From: Candidatus Giovannonibacteria bacterium
GTDB lineage: Bacteria > Patescibacteriota > Minisyncoccia > JACPKW01 > UBA11713
Direction: 5' to 3'
DNA: 34,119 nt
Assembly: GCA_016186825.1 (NCBI GenBank)
Contig: JACPKW010000003.1
Location: 1-34,119 of the forward strand
Of the stretch, positions 22,030-30,773 are shown one piece after another. Each line of letters opens with the position of its first letter. The first letter of the stretch is position 1. Below the pieces are notes generated by a model that had not been told where the DNA came from, ran no database searches, and saw only the letters and a program-made list of their open reading frames with translations. Position numbers and translations under genes: made by a program.

Positions 22030-23379
22030 TCACAACTCATAGCTTTCGCCGTAATGCGGCGCGATTGCTTCAAGGCCCAAGTAGTCCCGGAGCCGCTGGA
22101 CAAAAAATAACTCCCCTTCCGGCTCGCCCTGCAGCACAAAAACTTTTTCAAGACCGTCGGAAACCTTTTTTACAAAGTTGAAAAGCCCCTCCATATCTGG
22201 GTGCGCCGAATATCCCGTAAGAACGGCAACCTTTGCCCGTACGCGAACTGGTTCTCCGAGAATCGTTACTTCCGTTGCGCCATCCTGAATAATTCTTCCA
22301 AGCGATCCTGCCGCCTGATATCCGATTAAAAGCAAGGTGCTTTTCGGATCCTGCAAGTAACGCCGCTCATGGTGAATGATGCGCCCGCCGTTCGACATTC
22401 CAGAGCCCGCAATAACTATTTTGGGAGCGGGGACTTCATTAATGGTCTTTGATTCCTCGGTTGTAAGCGTAAATTTAAGGCCGGGAAAACGAAAAAGATC
22501 GTCGCCTGATTTTATGCGGTCATTCGCGTCTTTATTAAAATATTTTTCATATTTTTTATAAATCGCGGTCGCTTTAATCGCCAAAGGAGAATCCAAAAAA
22601 ATCGGAACTTCCGGAATGCGCCCCGATTCAACCAAATCGTTTATTTCAAACAGAAGTTCTTGCGTGCGCTCGAGTGAAAAAGCCGGGATCATCAGAACGC
22701 CGCCTGCTTTTATCGTGTCTTCAATTACGCGCTCCAGTTTGGTTTTCCGCTCCGCCCGGTTCTCATGAGTTCTTCCGCCGTATGTCGACTCTATTAAAAG
22801 ATGCGTTACTCCCTTGATGCTTTCAGGATCTGAAAGTAGCGGGGTCGGCGGATTGCCAAGATCGCCAGTAACAACAATTTTTTTGCCTTCCGTTGAAATT
22901 TGAACCATTGAAGAGCCCAAGACATGCCCGGAGTTAAAAAGGCTCACTGCAAAATTACCGACTTTTTTCTCTTTGTGATATTCGAGCGGATCCCAAAGCC
23001 CGAAAGCATCCGCAATATCTTCTTCGCCGTAAAACGCTTGTCCAGTTTCTTTTTCAAGCACGCCAAGACTATCGATAAGCATCAGCTCTGAAAGTTCGCG
23101 CGTAGGAGCTGTTGAATAAATTTTTCCGCGAAAGCCGTCTTTAACTAATTTCGGTATCCTCCCGGTATGATCAATATGCGCGTGTGTTACGAAAAGGGCA
23201 TTAATTTCTGCGGGATTGAATGGAAAAGGATCTTTGGAGCGCGGATCGGAAAATTTGGGCGTTTGAAACAGGCCGCAGTCAACCAGAATTTTTGTCTTAC
23301 CATCTTGCGATTCGTTTTCAAAAAGAAAACAGGAGCCAGTAACTTCTTGAGCTCCGCCGAAAAAAGAAATTTTTAGCAT
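22030..23379 (-). CDS. MBL-fold beta-CASP ribonuclease
   Basis: 449 aa, a metallo-beta-lactamase RNase of the CPSF73/YsH1-like bacterial group. HAHIDH (66-71), the lone His in SGHVLG, TGDLG, ESTYGGRTH, IPAFSLERTQELL, the beta-CASP SGMSNGGRI and the final GYSAHPDMEGL are all present. No KH domain is visible. It is likely an mRNA-processing endo- or exonuclease. Start at ATG 23379; a short gap of 12 bp separates it from the LOG-like gene. Confidence 0.93.
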   Translation of the reverse strand: MLKISFFGGAQEVTGSCFLFENESQDGKTKILVDCGLFQTPKFSDPRSKDPFPFNPAEINALFVTHAHIDHTGRIPKLVKDGFRGKIYSTAPTRELSELMLIDSLGVLEKETGQAFYGEEDIADAFGLWDPLEYHKEKKVGNFAVSLFNSGHVLGSSMVQISTEGKKIVVTGDLGNPPTPLLSDPESIKGVTHLLIESTYGGRTHENRAERKTKLERVIEDTIKAGGVLMIPAFSLERTQELLFEINDLVESGRIPEVPIFLDSPLAIKATAIYKKYEKYFNKDANDRIKSGDDLFRFPGLKFTLTTEESKTINEVPAPKIVIAGSGMSNGGRIIHHERRYLQDPKSTLLLIGYQAAGSLGRIIQDGATEVTILGEPVRVRAKVAVLTGYSAHPDMEGLFNFVKKVSDGLEKVFVLQGEPEGELFFVQRLRDYLGLEAIAPHYGESYEL

Positions 23380-23397
23380 GAGTTAATTATCGCAGAT

Positions 23398-23823
23398 TTA
23401 TGAGTTCTTAGTCGAGCGGGAATGCTTTATGAAAAGAAAATGGGCAAACGCGCCTCCTAAAAGATCCATCAGCAAATCGGACAAAGTGTCCTCGAGCCCG
23501 AGCTGGGAACGCGGAATAATTCCACGATTTGCAAAAAAGAAATCAATTAAAAATTCAAAATACTCCCAAAGCAAACCCAGCAGAGAAACCAGCCCCAAAA
23601 TTATAAAAAAATAAAGCACGAGAGGGCGCGGATTTTTTATCTCCAGCCTCGGGAGCAAAAAAGAAATCGAAGCCGTGCCCAAAATGAACCCGCCCAAAAA
23701 ATGGAGCAAAAGATCAAGCCACCAAATATAAAAATAACCGGAACTAAAAATAGCCCAGAAGTGAATCGCCAAAACTAGCACAATAAGCCCGGCGAGATAG
23801 CCTCGATTCGGATTTAAGTACAT
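23398..23823 (-). CDS. DUF2238/YjdF-like small membrane protein
   Basis: 141 aa with four or five membrane segments. WLDLLLHFLGGFILG, GLLWEYFEFLIDF and the acidic loop GLEDTLSDLLMDLLGG are the conserved features of DUF2238 proteins, a VanZ-like group of unknown function. TAAAAT (23830-23835, minus) lies 6 nt before the ATG, so the message may be leaderless. Confidence 0.8.
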   Translation of the reverse strand: MYLNPNRGYLAGLIVLVLAIHFWAIFSSGYFYIWWLDLLLHFLGGFILGTASISFLLPRLEIKNPRPLVLYFFIILGLVSLLGLLWEYFEFLIDFFFANRGIIPRSQLGLEDTLSDLLMDLLGGAFAHFLFIKHSRSTKNS

Positions 23824-23834
23824 GAAATTATTTT

Positions 23835-23913
23835 ACCCCGTTACAAAAAAACTGCATAATTCGATAGAAACGAAAATTAATCTGGGTTATTGAAAAAAGT
23901 TTTGTAACGGGGT
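23835..23913. repeat. 14-bp inverted repeat upstream of the DUF2238 gene
   Basis: ACCCCGTTACAAAA (23835-23848) and its exact reverse complement (23900-23913) are 51 bp apart. The intervening DNA is AT-rich without a reading frame. The left arm overlaps the presumed promoter of the DUF2238 gene. It may be a regulatory stem or the ends of a miniature element. Confidence 0.5.
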
Positions 23914-23920
23914 TAACGCC

Positions 23921-23946
23921 AAAAAATAAAAAAACCCTGTAGAGGG
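23921..23946 (-). terminator. Terminator of the rod-like RNA candidate
   Basis: CCCT (23935-23938) and AGGG (23943-23946) make a short stem around GTAG. On the minus strand a long T-run with one interruption (complement of 23921-23934) follows. Confidence 0.55.
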
Positions 23947-24073
23947 CCTTACAAAAAGATATCGCCTGCTTAACTCGCCTAGTCCAAGTGGGATCGCGGC
24001 TTTCAGCTTTGCGCCGAAAGCACTTCTGAACCCTTTGTTACATAAAAATCGAGTAGCATACAACGATATCTTT
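23921..24073 (-). ncRNA. Rod-like structured RNA candidate (6S-like size and shape)
   Basis: Minus-strand RNA of about 150 nt. The ends AAAGATATCG/CGATATCTTT (24064-24073 with 23955-23964) pair perfectly. Inside follow TGCTACTCG with CGAGTTAAGCA, then GTTC/GGAC, AAGTG/CACTT and GCTTTC/GAAAGC, all nested into one rod with an asymmetric internal bubble. A TAATAT -10 (24080-24085) would start transcription at the first base of the closing stem, and a terminator ends at 23921. A 70-codon frame (24099-23887) crosses it but runs past the terminator. Shape recalls 6S RNA, yet no class-specific motif is certain. Positions 24100-24207 hold nothing else that I can see. Confidence 0.45.
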
Positions 24074-24079
24074 GATTTC

Positions 24080-24085
24080 ATATTA
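24080..24085 (-). promoter_or_regulatory. -10 box of the rod-like RNA candidate
   Basis: TAATAT on the minus strand, ending 6 nt before the first base (24073) of the closing stem. The -35 region is poor. Confidence 0.3.
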
Positions 24086-24207
24086 TTACTTCTATGCAAA
24101 ATTGGAAGTTCCGAGAGGAATATTAATGTGTTCTAATCGAGGTTAAAATTAAAATACATGGGAATGCTATGTAAAAAGGTGTTAAAAAACTGTAGATAAT
24201 CCGTGGA

Positions 24208-25278
24208 TTAAAGCCCGAGCGCTAGGGATATCTGCTTAATTAAACTCACCGTTACAGCCTGCGGAAGTAAACTATACGAAAGAACTCCGCGGTCGTCATT
24301 AGCAGTCCATGGTTCTTCAATTACGCGTACTTTGCCCGAGCTTTCAAGTTCGTAGCGGTAGGCTGGTGTAATTTCATAGTCATCTACAAAATCCGCGGCT
24401 TTATCAACTGGGACGCTGTTTCTTAAAAGTATTTTTGGAACGCCTTCAAGCCTACGGAGCGTTTTCATTACTTCCTCATCAACTTCAATGCGGTTTCGAA
24501 TTGCTTCAATCCCAAGCTCGTCGCCCTCTTTCGAAACCATTCGCGCCTGCTTGCAAGAAAAGTTATCGCAGACCAGATAAAAATTTTTAGATTCGGAATC
24601 GTAGCCCACCTCTTTAGTCCGGAGCAACTTCAAATTCCGCGGCGTATGGCAGACCGGGCAGACCACGCGGTAGCGCATGCGCTCGTGAATGACCGATTCG
24701 GGCAGATCGATGAAAACAAAAAGATCGGGATCATCGCGATATCCGATCAAAGATCTGAAATAAAGCGAGTAAGAAATCTGATCAAGATTTCTGGGAAACC
24801 CGTCAATAAAAATCGCTTTGCGTCCGATTTTATCAATTTCTTTTTCGACAAGCGCCAAAATAAATTCACTCGGAAGAAGCGAAGAAGTGTCTCTGCCCGT
24901 CAGAGCGTCAATCGCCTTATCGATAGAAATAAAACCGCGATAGCGCCTTTTCATAAAATCCAACAGTTCTTTCTTTTTCGCCGAATCTTCGAAATCTTTG
25001 TGCGCCTCGCGGACAATATCTCCAACTGAAACGTGGGCAATCCGTTCGGGGCCGACTATTTCTGAAAAAAGCTTCGAATAAGTGCCCTTACCGGAATTCT
25101 TTTTCCCGAGTAAAATCGCAACAAAAGTGTTTGTTTCAAGCCAACCCCTAATTTTCTCAATTTCCGGACCTGCTTTAAATTCAAAATACTTCCGGCGCTC
25201 GACAGGATCTTCCAAGCTGAATTTTTCGTTTTTACCTTCGATTTTCGTTTTGAAAATCGGAAATTCGAGATCTTTCAC
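24208..25278 (-). CDS. Adenylate-kinase-like NMP kinase with N- and C-terminal extensions
   Basis: 356 aa, against about 215 for Adk. P-loop GKKNSGKGT (58-66), the NMP-bind and lid regions, DGFPRNLDQ, and a Cys4 zinc LID (CPVCH and later CDNFSC) mark the family. The first 45 residues and the last 100 have no counterpart in standard Adk. Substrate could be AMP or another nucleotide; the N-x-S-GKG P-loop differs from the common GPPGAGKGT. It follows the ComEC-type genes by 47 bp and could phosphorylate salvaged nucleotides. Start ATG at 25278. Confidence 0.82.
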   Translation of the reverse strand: MKDLEFPIFKTKIEGKNEKFSLEDPVERRKYFEFKAGPEIEKIRGWLETNTFVAILLGKKNSGKGTYSKLFSEIVGPERIAHVSVGDIVREAHKDFEDSAKKKELLDFMKRRYRGFISIDKAIDALTGRDTSSLLPSEFILALVEKEIDKIGRKAIFIDGFPRNLDQISYSLYFRSLIGYRDDPDLFVFIDLPESVIHERMRYRVVCPVCHTPRNLKLLRTKEVGYDSESKNFYLVCDNFSCKQARMVSKEGDELGIEAIRNRIEVDEEVMKTLRRLEGVPKILLRNSVPVDKAADFVDDYEITPAYRYELESSGKVRVIEEPWTANDDRGVLSYSLLPQAVTVSLIKQISLALGL

Positions 25279-25325
25279 GCTAAAACAAAAAAGCCCGAGG
25301 CTTTTAATAAATTTATTTAATAATA

Positions 25326-26174
25326 CTATTTTAATGTTTCCAGAGTCAAGTTTTTTCCGTCGCTTCTGATCTCAATCCTCGAGTTTAGGTCCGTTCTGAA
25401 AATTTTTGCTCCAACAGCGCCCAGATTATTCATTACTTCAACGCTTGGGTGGCCAAACTTATTTTTGCGCCCAACTGAAATTAAAGCATATTCTGGGCGC
25501 ACGCGATCCAAAAATAAAGGATTGGATGAAGTTTTTGATCCGTGATGGCCGACTTTTAAGACCTCGCTTTTCAAATCATCTCCGAAAGAGACCAGGGAGA
25601 GCTCCTCCCCCTTTTCAGCATCGCCAGTCAGCAAAAAATCTGTCTCGCCGAATGAAAGTTTGGAAATTACGCTGTTATAATTCGGGTCGCCCGAAACAAG
25701 TTGCTCCGGCCATAAAACAGAAAACTCCGTCCCTGTATCAAGCTCTAATTTCATTCCGCGCCTTGCCTGAATTCGCTTGATGCCCTTTTTTTCTGCAAGT
25801 TTTTTGAATTCTTCATAATCAGGCAGGGCGTAAAAATCTCCCGTATCTAAAATCATACCTACTTTATAGTTATTCAAAACATCGACCAGCCCCGCGATAT
25901 GGTCGAGGTTCGGATGGGTAAGAACAACCAAATCAAGCGCGCGATCATAAAACGGCATGACCGAACCTAGTTCTTTTAAAACTTTTTTGTCCGGACCGCC
26001 ATCCACAAGTACTTGATTTCCTGAAGGCGTTTCAATAAAAATAGAATCGCCCTCGCCCACATCGAGCATAATAAATTTGAGCCGCGAATCTGCTGCTGAA
26101 ATAGATTCGCGAGAAACCACGAAAGCCGCAAAAAAGAGAATTAGCAAGACTGAATATTTATATTTTCTTTTCAT
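25326..26174 (-). CDS. ComEC-type MBL-fold protein, separate and exported
   Basis: 282 aa. It begins with a signal peptide or anchor (KYSVLLILFFAAFVVS), then the ComEC C-terminal beta-lactamase-like domain: FIMLDVGEGDSIFIETPSG, LVDGGP, HPNLDH (87-92; second ligand Asn, not His), LLTGDAE and VGHHGSKTSS. In most bacteria this domain is fused to the ComEC channel. Here it is its own gene overlapping the channel gene by 17 bp. It probably degrades the non-transported strand or otherwise processes incoming DNA outside the membrane. Confidence 0.9.
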   Translation of the reverse strand: MKRKYKYSVLLILFFAAFVVSRESISAADSRLKFIMLDVGEGDSIFIETPSGNQVLVDGGPDKKVLKELGSVMPFYDRALDLVVLTHPNLDHIAGLVDVLNNYKVGMILDTGDFYALPDYEEFKKLAEKKGIKRIQARRGMKLELDTGTEFSVLWPEQLVSGDPNYNSVISKLSFGETDFLLTGDAEKGEELSLVSFGDDLKSEVLKVGHHGSKTSSNPLFLDRVRPEYALISVGRKNKFGHPSVEVMNNLGAVGAKIFRTDLNSRIEIRSDGKNLTLETLK

Positions 26175-27633
26175 CTATTACTTTTTTATCCTGAATCGAA
26201 AAAATCATCAAGGCGAGGAAAGCATAAAAAATTGCTACAAGCCAGCCCGAAAATTCCGCAAACTCAAAAGTTAGAAACGAAAAACGCGAAAAAAATTCTG
26301 CGACCGCGACTTCATATGATAAAAAGAAATAAGCAAACCACGAAAATAGAGCTGCGAGCGGCGCAAAAATATATGCCGCAAGCCCCGTAATAAATCCGAG
26401 AAACATCGTAAGCGGGATCGGGGGCAGAATCAAAAGATTCGCAGGAATGCTAAAAAGAGAAAAAGTGCCATTCGCCTCAAGCAGGATTGGCAAAACAAAA
26501 AGCTGGGTTGAAATAGTTGCAAGCAGATGCTCGCGGATTTTAAAAAAGTTAGTAACCCACAAAAAATACTTTTCAAGGCGCGGCATGAGCAAAATGAGCG
26601 CGAGCGTTGCCATGAAGGAAAGTTGAAAAGATTTATCGAATCTCAATGTTTTCGGATTCAGAAGTACCATCAGAAAAGCCGCGAAAAAAAGCGCAGTGAG
26701 CGCCTGATAAATTTTTCCGGTTTCACGCGCGTAAATAAGCAAAATGCCCATAATGGCGGCCCTGACGACTGTTGCTGAACCACCAGTCAAAATAGAGAAA
26801 AGAACTATTGAAAAAGTCGCAAGCAAAACATTGAAAATCCGAGAAATCGGAAGGTAGCCCATGAGTTTTAAAACGCTGTCTGAAACAATTGAAATATTAT
26901 ATCCGGAAAGAACCAAGATATGGATAATACCGGCACGCCGAAAGTTTTCTTCCATTTCGTCCGTTAGCCCGGAACGATCCCCTGCCGTGATCCCCTTTAA
27001 AAGCGCGTTTTGCGGTTCCGGAACAAATTTGGAAAGATTGTCCATAAAAGAATGTTTGATTTCGAAAAGAAACTTTTTTAAGGGGCCGATTAAGGCATGC
27101 CCGTTCGAGTTTTCTTGCGAGAGTATTTTTGGTAAAAACATCTGAAAATAAATATCTTCCCTCGCGAGATAATTTTTCCAGTCAAATTCGCTGAAATTTT
27201 CGGGAACTTCCAACTTCCCCTCAATCTCAAGAATATCGCCGTAACTTACGCTCGGATAGTGCGGGAGCGTTAATAGAATCTTGCCCTGCTCTGAGGTAAA
27301 AACCGCGCGCGTAAATTTTTCAAGATTTTCAGGATCTTCGGAAATATAACCCGTGATTTTTATACGTTCTCCCGTTTTTTCCGACAAGTCCGGAAGATTA
27401 GCCTTCGATTCTTTTAAGTCATAGCGGAAAATCCCAACCCCAAAAGCTAGCAAAAAAATTGCCCCTGAAATATAGATAAATTGCCTCCGCAAAAAATAAA
27501 TCCCTAAGAGAATAATGCCAGTCGCAATAAAAAGGTATGCGATTTCAGGATATAAATAAAAAAACGAGCGCACTGATACGCCCGTGAAAAAACCGACGAT
27601 AAACGTAATGGCCCAGAAACGCGGCATACTCAA
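26158..27633 (-). CDS. comEC: ComEC/Rec2 channel part (DUF4131 plus Competence domain)
   Basis: 491 aa. N-terminal membrane segments, then an OB-like soluble domain (ERIKITGYISEDPENLEKF to YGDILEIEGKLEVPENF), then the Competence domain with ALLKGITAGDRSGL, ILVLSGYNISIV and ATVVRAAIMG. It forms the inner-membrane DNA uptake channel. It ends after the last membrane helices without the MBL domain, which is the next gene. Its ATG overlaps the RNase HI stop in ATGA. Confidence 0.93.
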   Translation of the reverse strand: MSMPRFWAITFIVGFFTGVSVRSFFYLYPEIAYLFIATGIILLGIYFLRRQFIYISGAIFLLAFGVGIFRYDLKESKANLPDLSEKTGERIKITGYISEDPENLEKFTRAVFTSEQGKILLTLPHYPSVSYGDILEIEGKLEVPENFSEFDWKNYLAREDIYFQMFLPKILSQENSNGHALIGPLKKFLFEIKHSFMDNLSKFVPEPQNALLKGITAGDRSGLTDEMEENFRRAGIIHILVLSGYNISIVSDSVLKLMGYLPISRIFNVLLATFSIVLFSILTGGSATVVRAAIMGILLIYARETGKIYQALTALFFAAFLMVLLNPKTLRFDKSFQLSFMATLALILLMPRLEKYFLWVTNFFKIREHLLATISTQLFVLPILLEANGTFSLFSIPANLLILPPIPLTMFLGFITGLAAYIFAPLAALFSWFAYFFLSYEVAVAEFFSRFSFLTFEFAEFSGWLVAIFYAFLALMIFSIQDKKVIDEKKI

Positions 27634-28073
27634 AAGAGCGTTTCAGGCTCGGGGCGATTTAAAGCTTCGTTAACCATTCTGTCCGCTTCCCTGTTTTTTT
27701 CGCGCGGAACATGCTTGAAAGAAATTTTTCCAAATTCAATTTTGTAGTTCCAGATTTTAATAAAAAGCGGGAATAATCTTTCTTCCTCTATTTTATATTC
27801 CCCATTTAACTGGCGCGAAACGAGTTCTGAATCCATCCGCATTTCAATTTCCATTTTTTTTATTTTCTCTCCTCCATAAAGCGCCTTAACTTTCTTTAAA
27901 GCCGAAACAACCGCCGCATATTCCGCTTCGTTATTTGTTTTCGTGCCGAGCGCTTCTCCATATTTTTTTATCGTGTTTCCTTTGGCATCCTGAATCACTA
28001 CTCCCAGCGCCGCCGGTCCAGGGTTGCCTCTCGAACCGCCATCGGTATAAACAATCAATTTATTTTTTTCCAT
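27630..28073 (-). CDS. Ribonuclease HI family protein
   Basis: 147 aa. Opens IVYTDGGSRGNPGPA with D11; the other catalytic residues are E49, D81 and D131. It cleaves RNA in RNA-DNA hybrids. This two-repeat-free, RnhA-like form lacks the basic protrusion of the E. coli enzyme. It overlaps the DHH gene by 19 bp and comEC by 4 bp, so it belongs to the uptake and processing operon. Confidence 0.93.
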   Translation of the reverse strand: MEKNKLIVYTDGGSRGNPGPAALGVVIQDAKGNTIKKYGEALGTKTNNEAEYAAVVSALKKVKALYGGEKIKKMEIEMRMDSELVSRQLNGEYKIEEERLFPLFIKIWNYKIEFGKISFKHVPREKNREADRMVNEALNRPEPETLF

Positions 28074-28876
28074 GGAAATTTTTTACTCGCCTGAAAGGAA
28101 AATCCGGCTGATTCCTTGTGCCCTCCCCCGCCGAATCTGCGCGCAATTTTTGAGACATCAAAGCTCGAAGTCGAACGCAGATCAACTTTAATCATATCTC
28201 CTCTTTTTGACCAAGCAAAAGCAAAGGGCGGTTTTTTTACTGCCAGCGCATGACAAAGTCGATCAACAAATAAAGGCGAATTGACAGCAAAAATACGATG
28301 CCCGGCGAAACTAACAACCTCCGCGTTTGAAATCAAAAACTCGATCGCGCGTTTTTCAAATTCCAAAATATTTTTTCCATATTTCGCAAATTCGTTTCTA
28401 TTATTTTTATTCTCAAAGTCTTTCGAGAGCTCGTCCCATAACTCAAAATCGAATTTCTTCGTATGAATATATGCGGAGAGTTCTCCTGTATTCGGAAGTT
28501 TGGATCTCCAGAGATCGTAGTCTTCAAGATAAAAAACAAGCTTTGGCGGAGCTCTCTTGTGAAAATAGCGCCAAGCAAGATATGCTGCAGAATTTTTTAA
28601 ACTGAAAACCGAATTTGGAATTATTTTCGGGATATCCTTATTGGTCAGGTGATGATCAATTAAAATAACTTCGTTTTTTTCTAAAAGCGCTTTCATTTGG
28701 GAATGTCCGTAAGAAATATCTAAAAGAAAAATAATTTTATTTATTGTTTTAAGCGGTGTGTCGGAATGTTTGATCGCAAGATAATCGGCTTTTTTGCCGA
28801 ACTTTTTCCAGGCCGCCCATGCAGCTCCGAAACCGTCATAGCAGTCTTTGTGATATAAAACTAAAATATTCTTCAT
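28055..28876 (-). CDS. DHH/DHHA1 phosphoesterase (NrnA/NrnB-like)
   Basis: 273 aa from the ATG at 28876, chosen because it forms TAATG with the stop of the preceding gene and gives the family start MKNILVLYHKDCYDG. A longer frame opens at 28921. Motifs: H-x-D-C-Y-D-G, FLLDISYGH, LIDHH (DHH) and the DHHA1 end RFGGGGHKESAGF. Such proteins degrade short oligonucleotides or cyclic dinucleotides. Within this operon, degradation of nanoRNA or oligodeoxynucleotides is the simplest reading. Confidence 0.88.
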   Translation of the reverse strand: MKNILVLYHKDCYDGFGAAWAAWKKFGKKADYLAIKHSDTPLKTINKIIFLLDISYGHSQMKALLEKNEVILIDHHLTNKDIPKIIPNSVFSLKNSAAYLAWRYFHKRAPPKLVFYLEDYDLWRSKLPNTGELSAYIHTKKFDFELWDELSKDFENKNNRNEFAKYGKNILEFEKRAIEFLISNAEVVSFAGHRIFAVNSPLFVDRLCHALAVKKPPFAFAWSKRGDMIKVDLRSTSSFDVSKIARRFGGGGHKESAGFSFQASKKFPWKKIN

Positions 28877-29682
28877 TATTTCAAATACCCAATCTGGCGC
28901 AACCAATAATCGTTTTCCCATTCCCAGAGAGTTTTTGCCGCCATAAACGCTTTAACATCGCGGTAATAATAAGGAAATTCTTTGAGTTCCACGTCGCCCA
29001 CGGGGTCGCACCAAACATGCTCTTCTTCGCTGCACGGCTTAACCCCGTTTGTCCGCCGACTGGCAGATCCATTTTTTATTTTTGTGCGCCCTCCTTTCTC
29101 GCGAAGCGTAGCCCCGCACTTTTCGCACACACGATGCTGATTTATGCGTAAAATCCAGCGCGTCTGGATATCTTCGGGTAAACCTATGGACATCTTTACA
29201 GAATATTCTTGGAGAGCTTGAAGATATGCCGCAGTTTGCAGGTTATATTCGGGGTAAAAGTTGGGCGAAGTCTTGATATCTAAAACACCGAATTTCCCAT
29301 CAATCGTGCAAAGAGCATCAACCGTTCCGGCATAGCGGTGAGCCACGGACCATACGGGGCGCTCGATAAATTCGGGATAAAAAATAATACCTTTCTCTGC
29401 TCGAAGTTTCTCAAATGAAGATACGGCAGGCGCAATTTCGCGAGGTATCTCAACTGGTTCGCCCACAGCGACTTTTTGAACCACGGCATGCACGAGTGAT
29501 CCTTCCTCCGCCGATTTATTCTTCACTTCTTCAGCCGCCGAATAGCTTTCCATTTCCTTCAAAAAAAACTCGATTGCGGGCTTCGCTTTAACATCTAAAA
29601 TTTTTGTAACCCGCGGAAACCAAAAACCGTTTACCTCATGCCCGCAAGTGCTCTTAAAATGTTCGCCGTCCCTAAACCACAT
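28876..29682 (-). CDS. PD-(D/E)XK nuclease family protein (RecB/Cas4-like fold)
   Basis: 268 aa. The core shows G-S-L-V-H (His65), G-T-V-D-A (Asp122), L-D-I-K (Asp135, Lys137) and Q-T-A-A-Y (149-153), the RecB-family nuclease pattern. A CEKCG knuckle near 186 has its partner Cys displaced by an insert carrying a palindromic repeat (GSASRRTNG). A role in trimming DNA is likely. The first gene of the nucleic-acid group, 14 bp after pgk. Confidence 0.85.
   Translation of the reverse strand: MWFRDGEHFKSTCGHEVNGFWFPRVTKILDVKAKPAIEFFLKEMESYSAAEEVKNKSAEEGSLVHAVVQKVAVGEPVEIPREIAPAVSSFEKLRAEKGIIFYPEFIERPVWSVAHRYAGTVDALCTIDGKFGVLDIKTSPNFYPEYNLQTAAYLQALQEYSVKMSIGLPEDIQTRWILRINQHRVCEKCGATLREKGGRTKIKNGSASRRTNGVKPCSEEEHVWCDPVGDVELKEFPYYYRDVKAFMAAKTLWEWENDYWLRQIGYLK
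29052..29067. repeat. Palindromic repeat inserted in the nuclease gene
   Basis: TCCGCC-GACT-GGCAGA: arms pair with one G-U. It encodes SASRRTNG between zinc-ligand Cys residues of the PD-(D/E)XK protein. A different repeat family from that in ileS and argS. Confidence 0.45.
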
Positions 29683-29696
29683 TAGAAAATTATACC

Positions 29697-30773
29697 TTAT
29701 TTCCTTTTCAATGCTTCAATTCCGGGAAGAGTTTTGTTTGAAAGGAAATCCAGCATAGCCCCGCCGCCTGTAGAGATGAAAACATTTTTGGGAAATTTTC
29801 CTTCCAAAAAATCCGCCGTATCCCCGCCGCCAATAATTATTTCGGCTTTGGATTTTTTCAAAATTGAAACAAGTTTTTTTGTGCCTTCGATATAACCTTT
29901 TTCCATAAACCCTAAAGGCCCGTTCCAGACAACAAACCGGCTCATTTTTACTATATTCGCCCATTCTTTCAAACTTTCAGGTCCGACATCATAGATGCGC
30001 ATTGAAGAGTTAATCTCATTTGAAGGCATGACCTTTTTGCCATCTGAAGTTTCAATAACAACGTCGTGAGGAAGTATTATTTTTTTCAAAACAAAATTTC
30101 GAGACGGTTTTACTTTGCCAGTTAAAAAATCATTTGCAATAATTCCCCCGAGCAAAACCTGATCGGCCGTTTTTGAAAGTGCATATAAAAGCGGGAGCTT
30201 GGTTTCTGTCTTCCCGCCGCCAAGAATAAATAGAAACGGCTTTTTCGGCCGAAAAGCGCGGGATATATTTTTCACCTCATTTTCGAAAAGCATTCCCATC
30301 GATGATGGAAGCAGCTTCGGCATCAAAACAATTGAAGCGTGGCTCCGGTGAGAAACAGAAAATGCTTCGTTGATATAAAAATCAGCCAGCTTAGATAAGT
30401 TCCGGGCGAATTTTTTATCGCATTTTTTTTCACCAGGATCGATTCTTAAATTTTCGAGAAACACCATTCCGCCTGGCCGAAGGTTCGCTACTAATTTTTC
30501 AGTTTTCCCTCCGAAAAGCTCGGGCGAGAAAATTAAACTGCCGAAGTATTTCGATTTCAATTTTTTTGCGAGTTCGCGAGTTGAAGGAATTTTTTTATCG
30601 TTGGATTCCGCGTGCGTCGCGAGAATAACTTTTGCACCTTGCCTTAGAAGAAATCTTATTGTTGGAAGTGTCCTGATAATTCTCGGCGCGTGCATATCGT
30701 AATTCGGAACATTAAAATCCACTCTCACAAAAACGCGTTTATTTCTGAATTTAATTTTTCTAAGATGATTCAT
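29697..30773 (-). CDS. pgk: Phosphoglycerate kinase (short form)
   Basis: 358 aa, about 35 shorter than usual. VFVRVDFNVP, RIIRTLPTIRFLL, FLENLRIDPGE, INEAFSVSHRSHAS, GGGKTETKL, WNGPLGFMEKG and the nucleotide loop GGGDTADF are in order. The usual S-H-L-G-R-P is ATHAESNDK here. It catalyses the ATP-yielding step from 1,3-bisphosphoglycerate. Its ATG overlaps the tpiA stop by 4 bp. Confidence 0.95.
   Translation of the reverse strand: MNHLRKIKFRNKRVFVRVDFNVPNYDMHAPRIIRTLPTIRFLLRQGAKVILATHAESNDKKIPSTRELAKKLKSKYFGSLIFSPELFGGKTEKLVANLRPGGMVFLENLRIDPGEKKCDKKFARNLSKLADFYINEAFSVSHRSHASIVLMPKLLPSSMGMLFENEVKNISRAFRPKKPFLFILGGGKTETKLPLLYALSKTADQVLLGGIIANDFLTGKVKPSRNFVLKKIILPHDVVIETSDGKKVMPSNEINSSMRIYDVGPESLKEWANIVKMSRFVVWNGPLGFMEKGYIEGTKKLVSILKKSKAEIIIGGGDTADFLEGKFPKNVFISTGGGAMLDFLSNKTLPGIEALKRK

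Noticed and set aside
23887-24099. 70-codon minus-strand frame
   Set aside because: It crosses the rod-like RNA and runs past that RNA's terminator, has no SD, and resembles no protein; RNA structure is the better reading.
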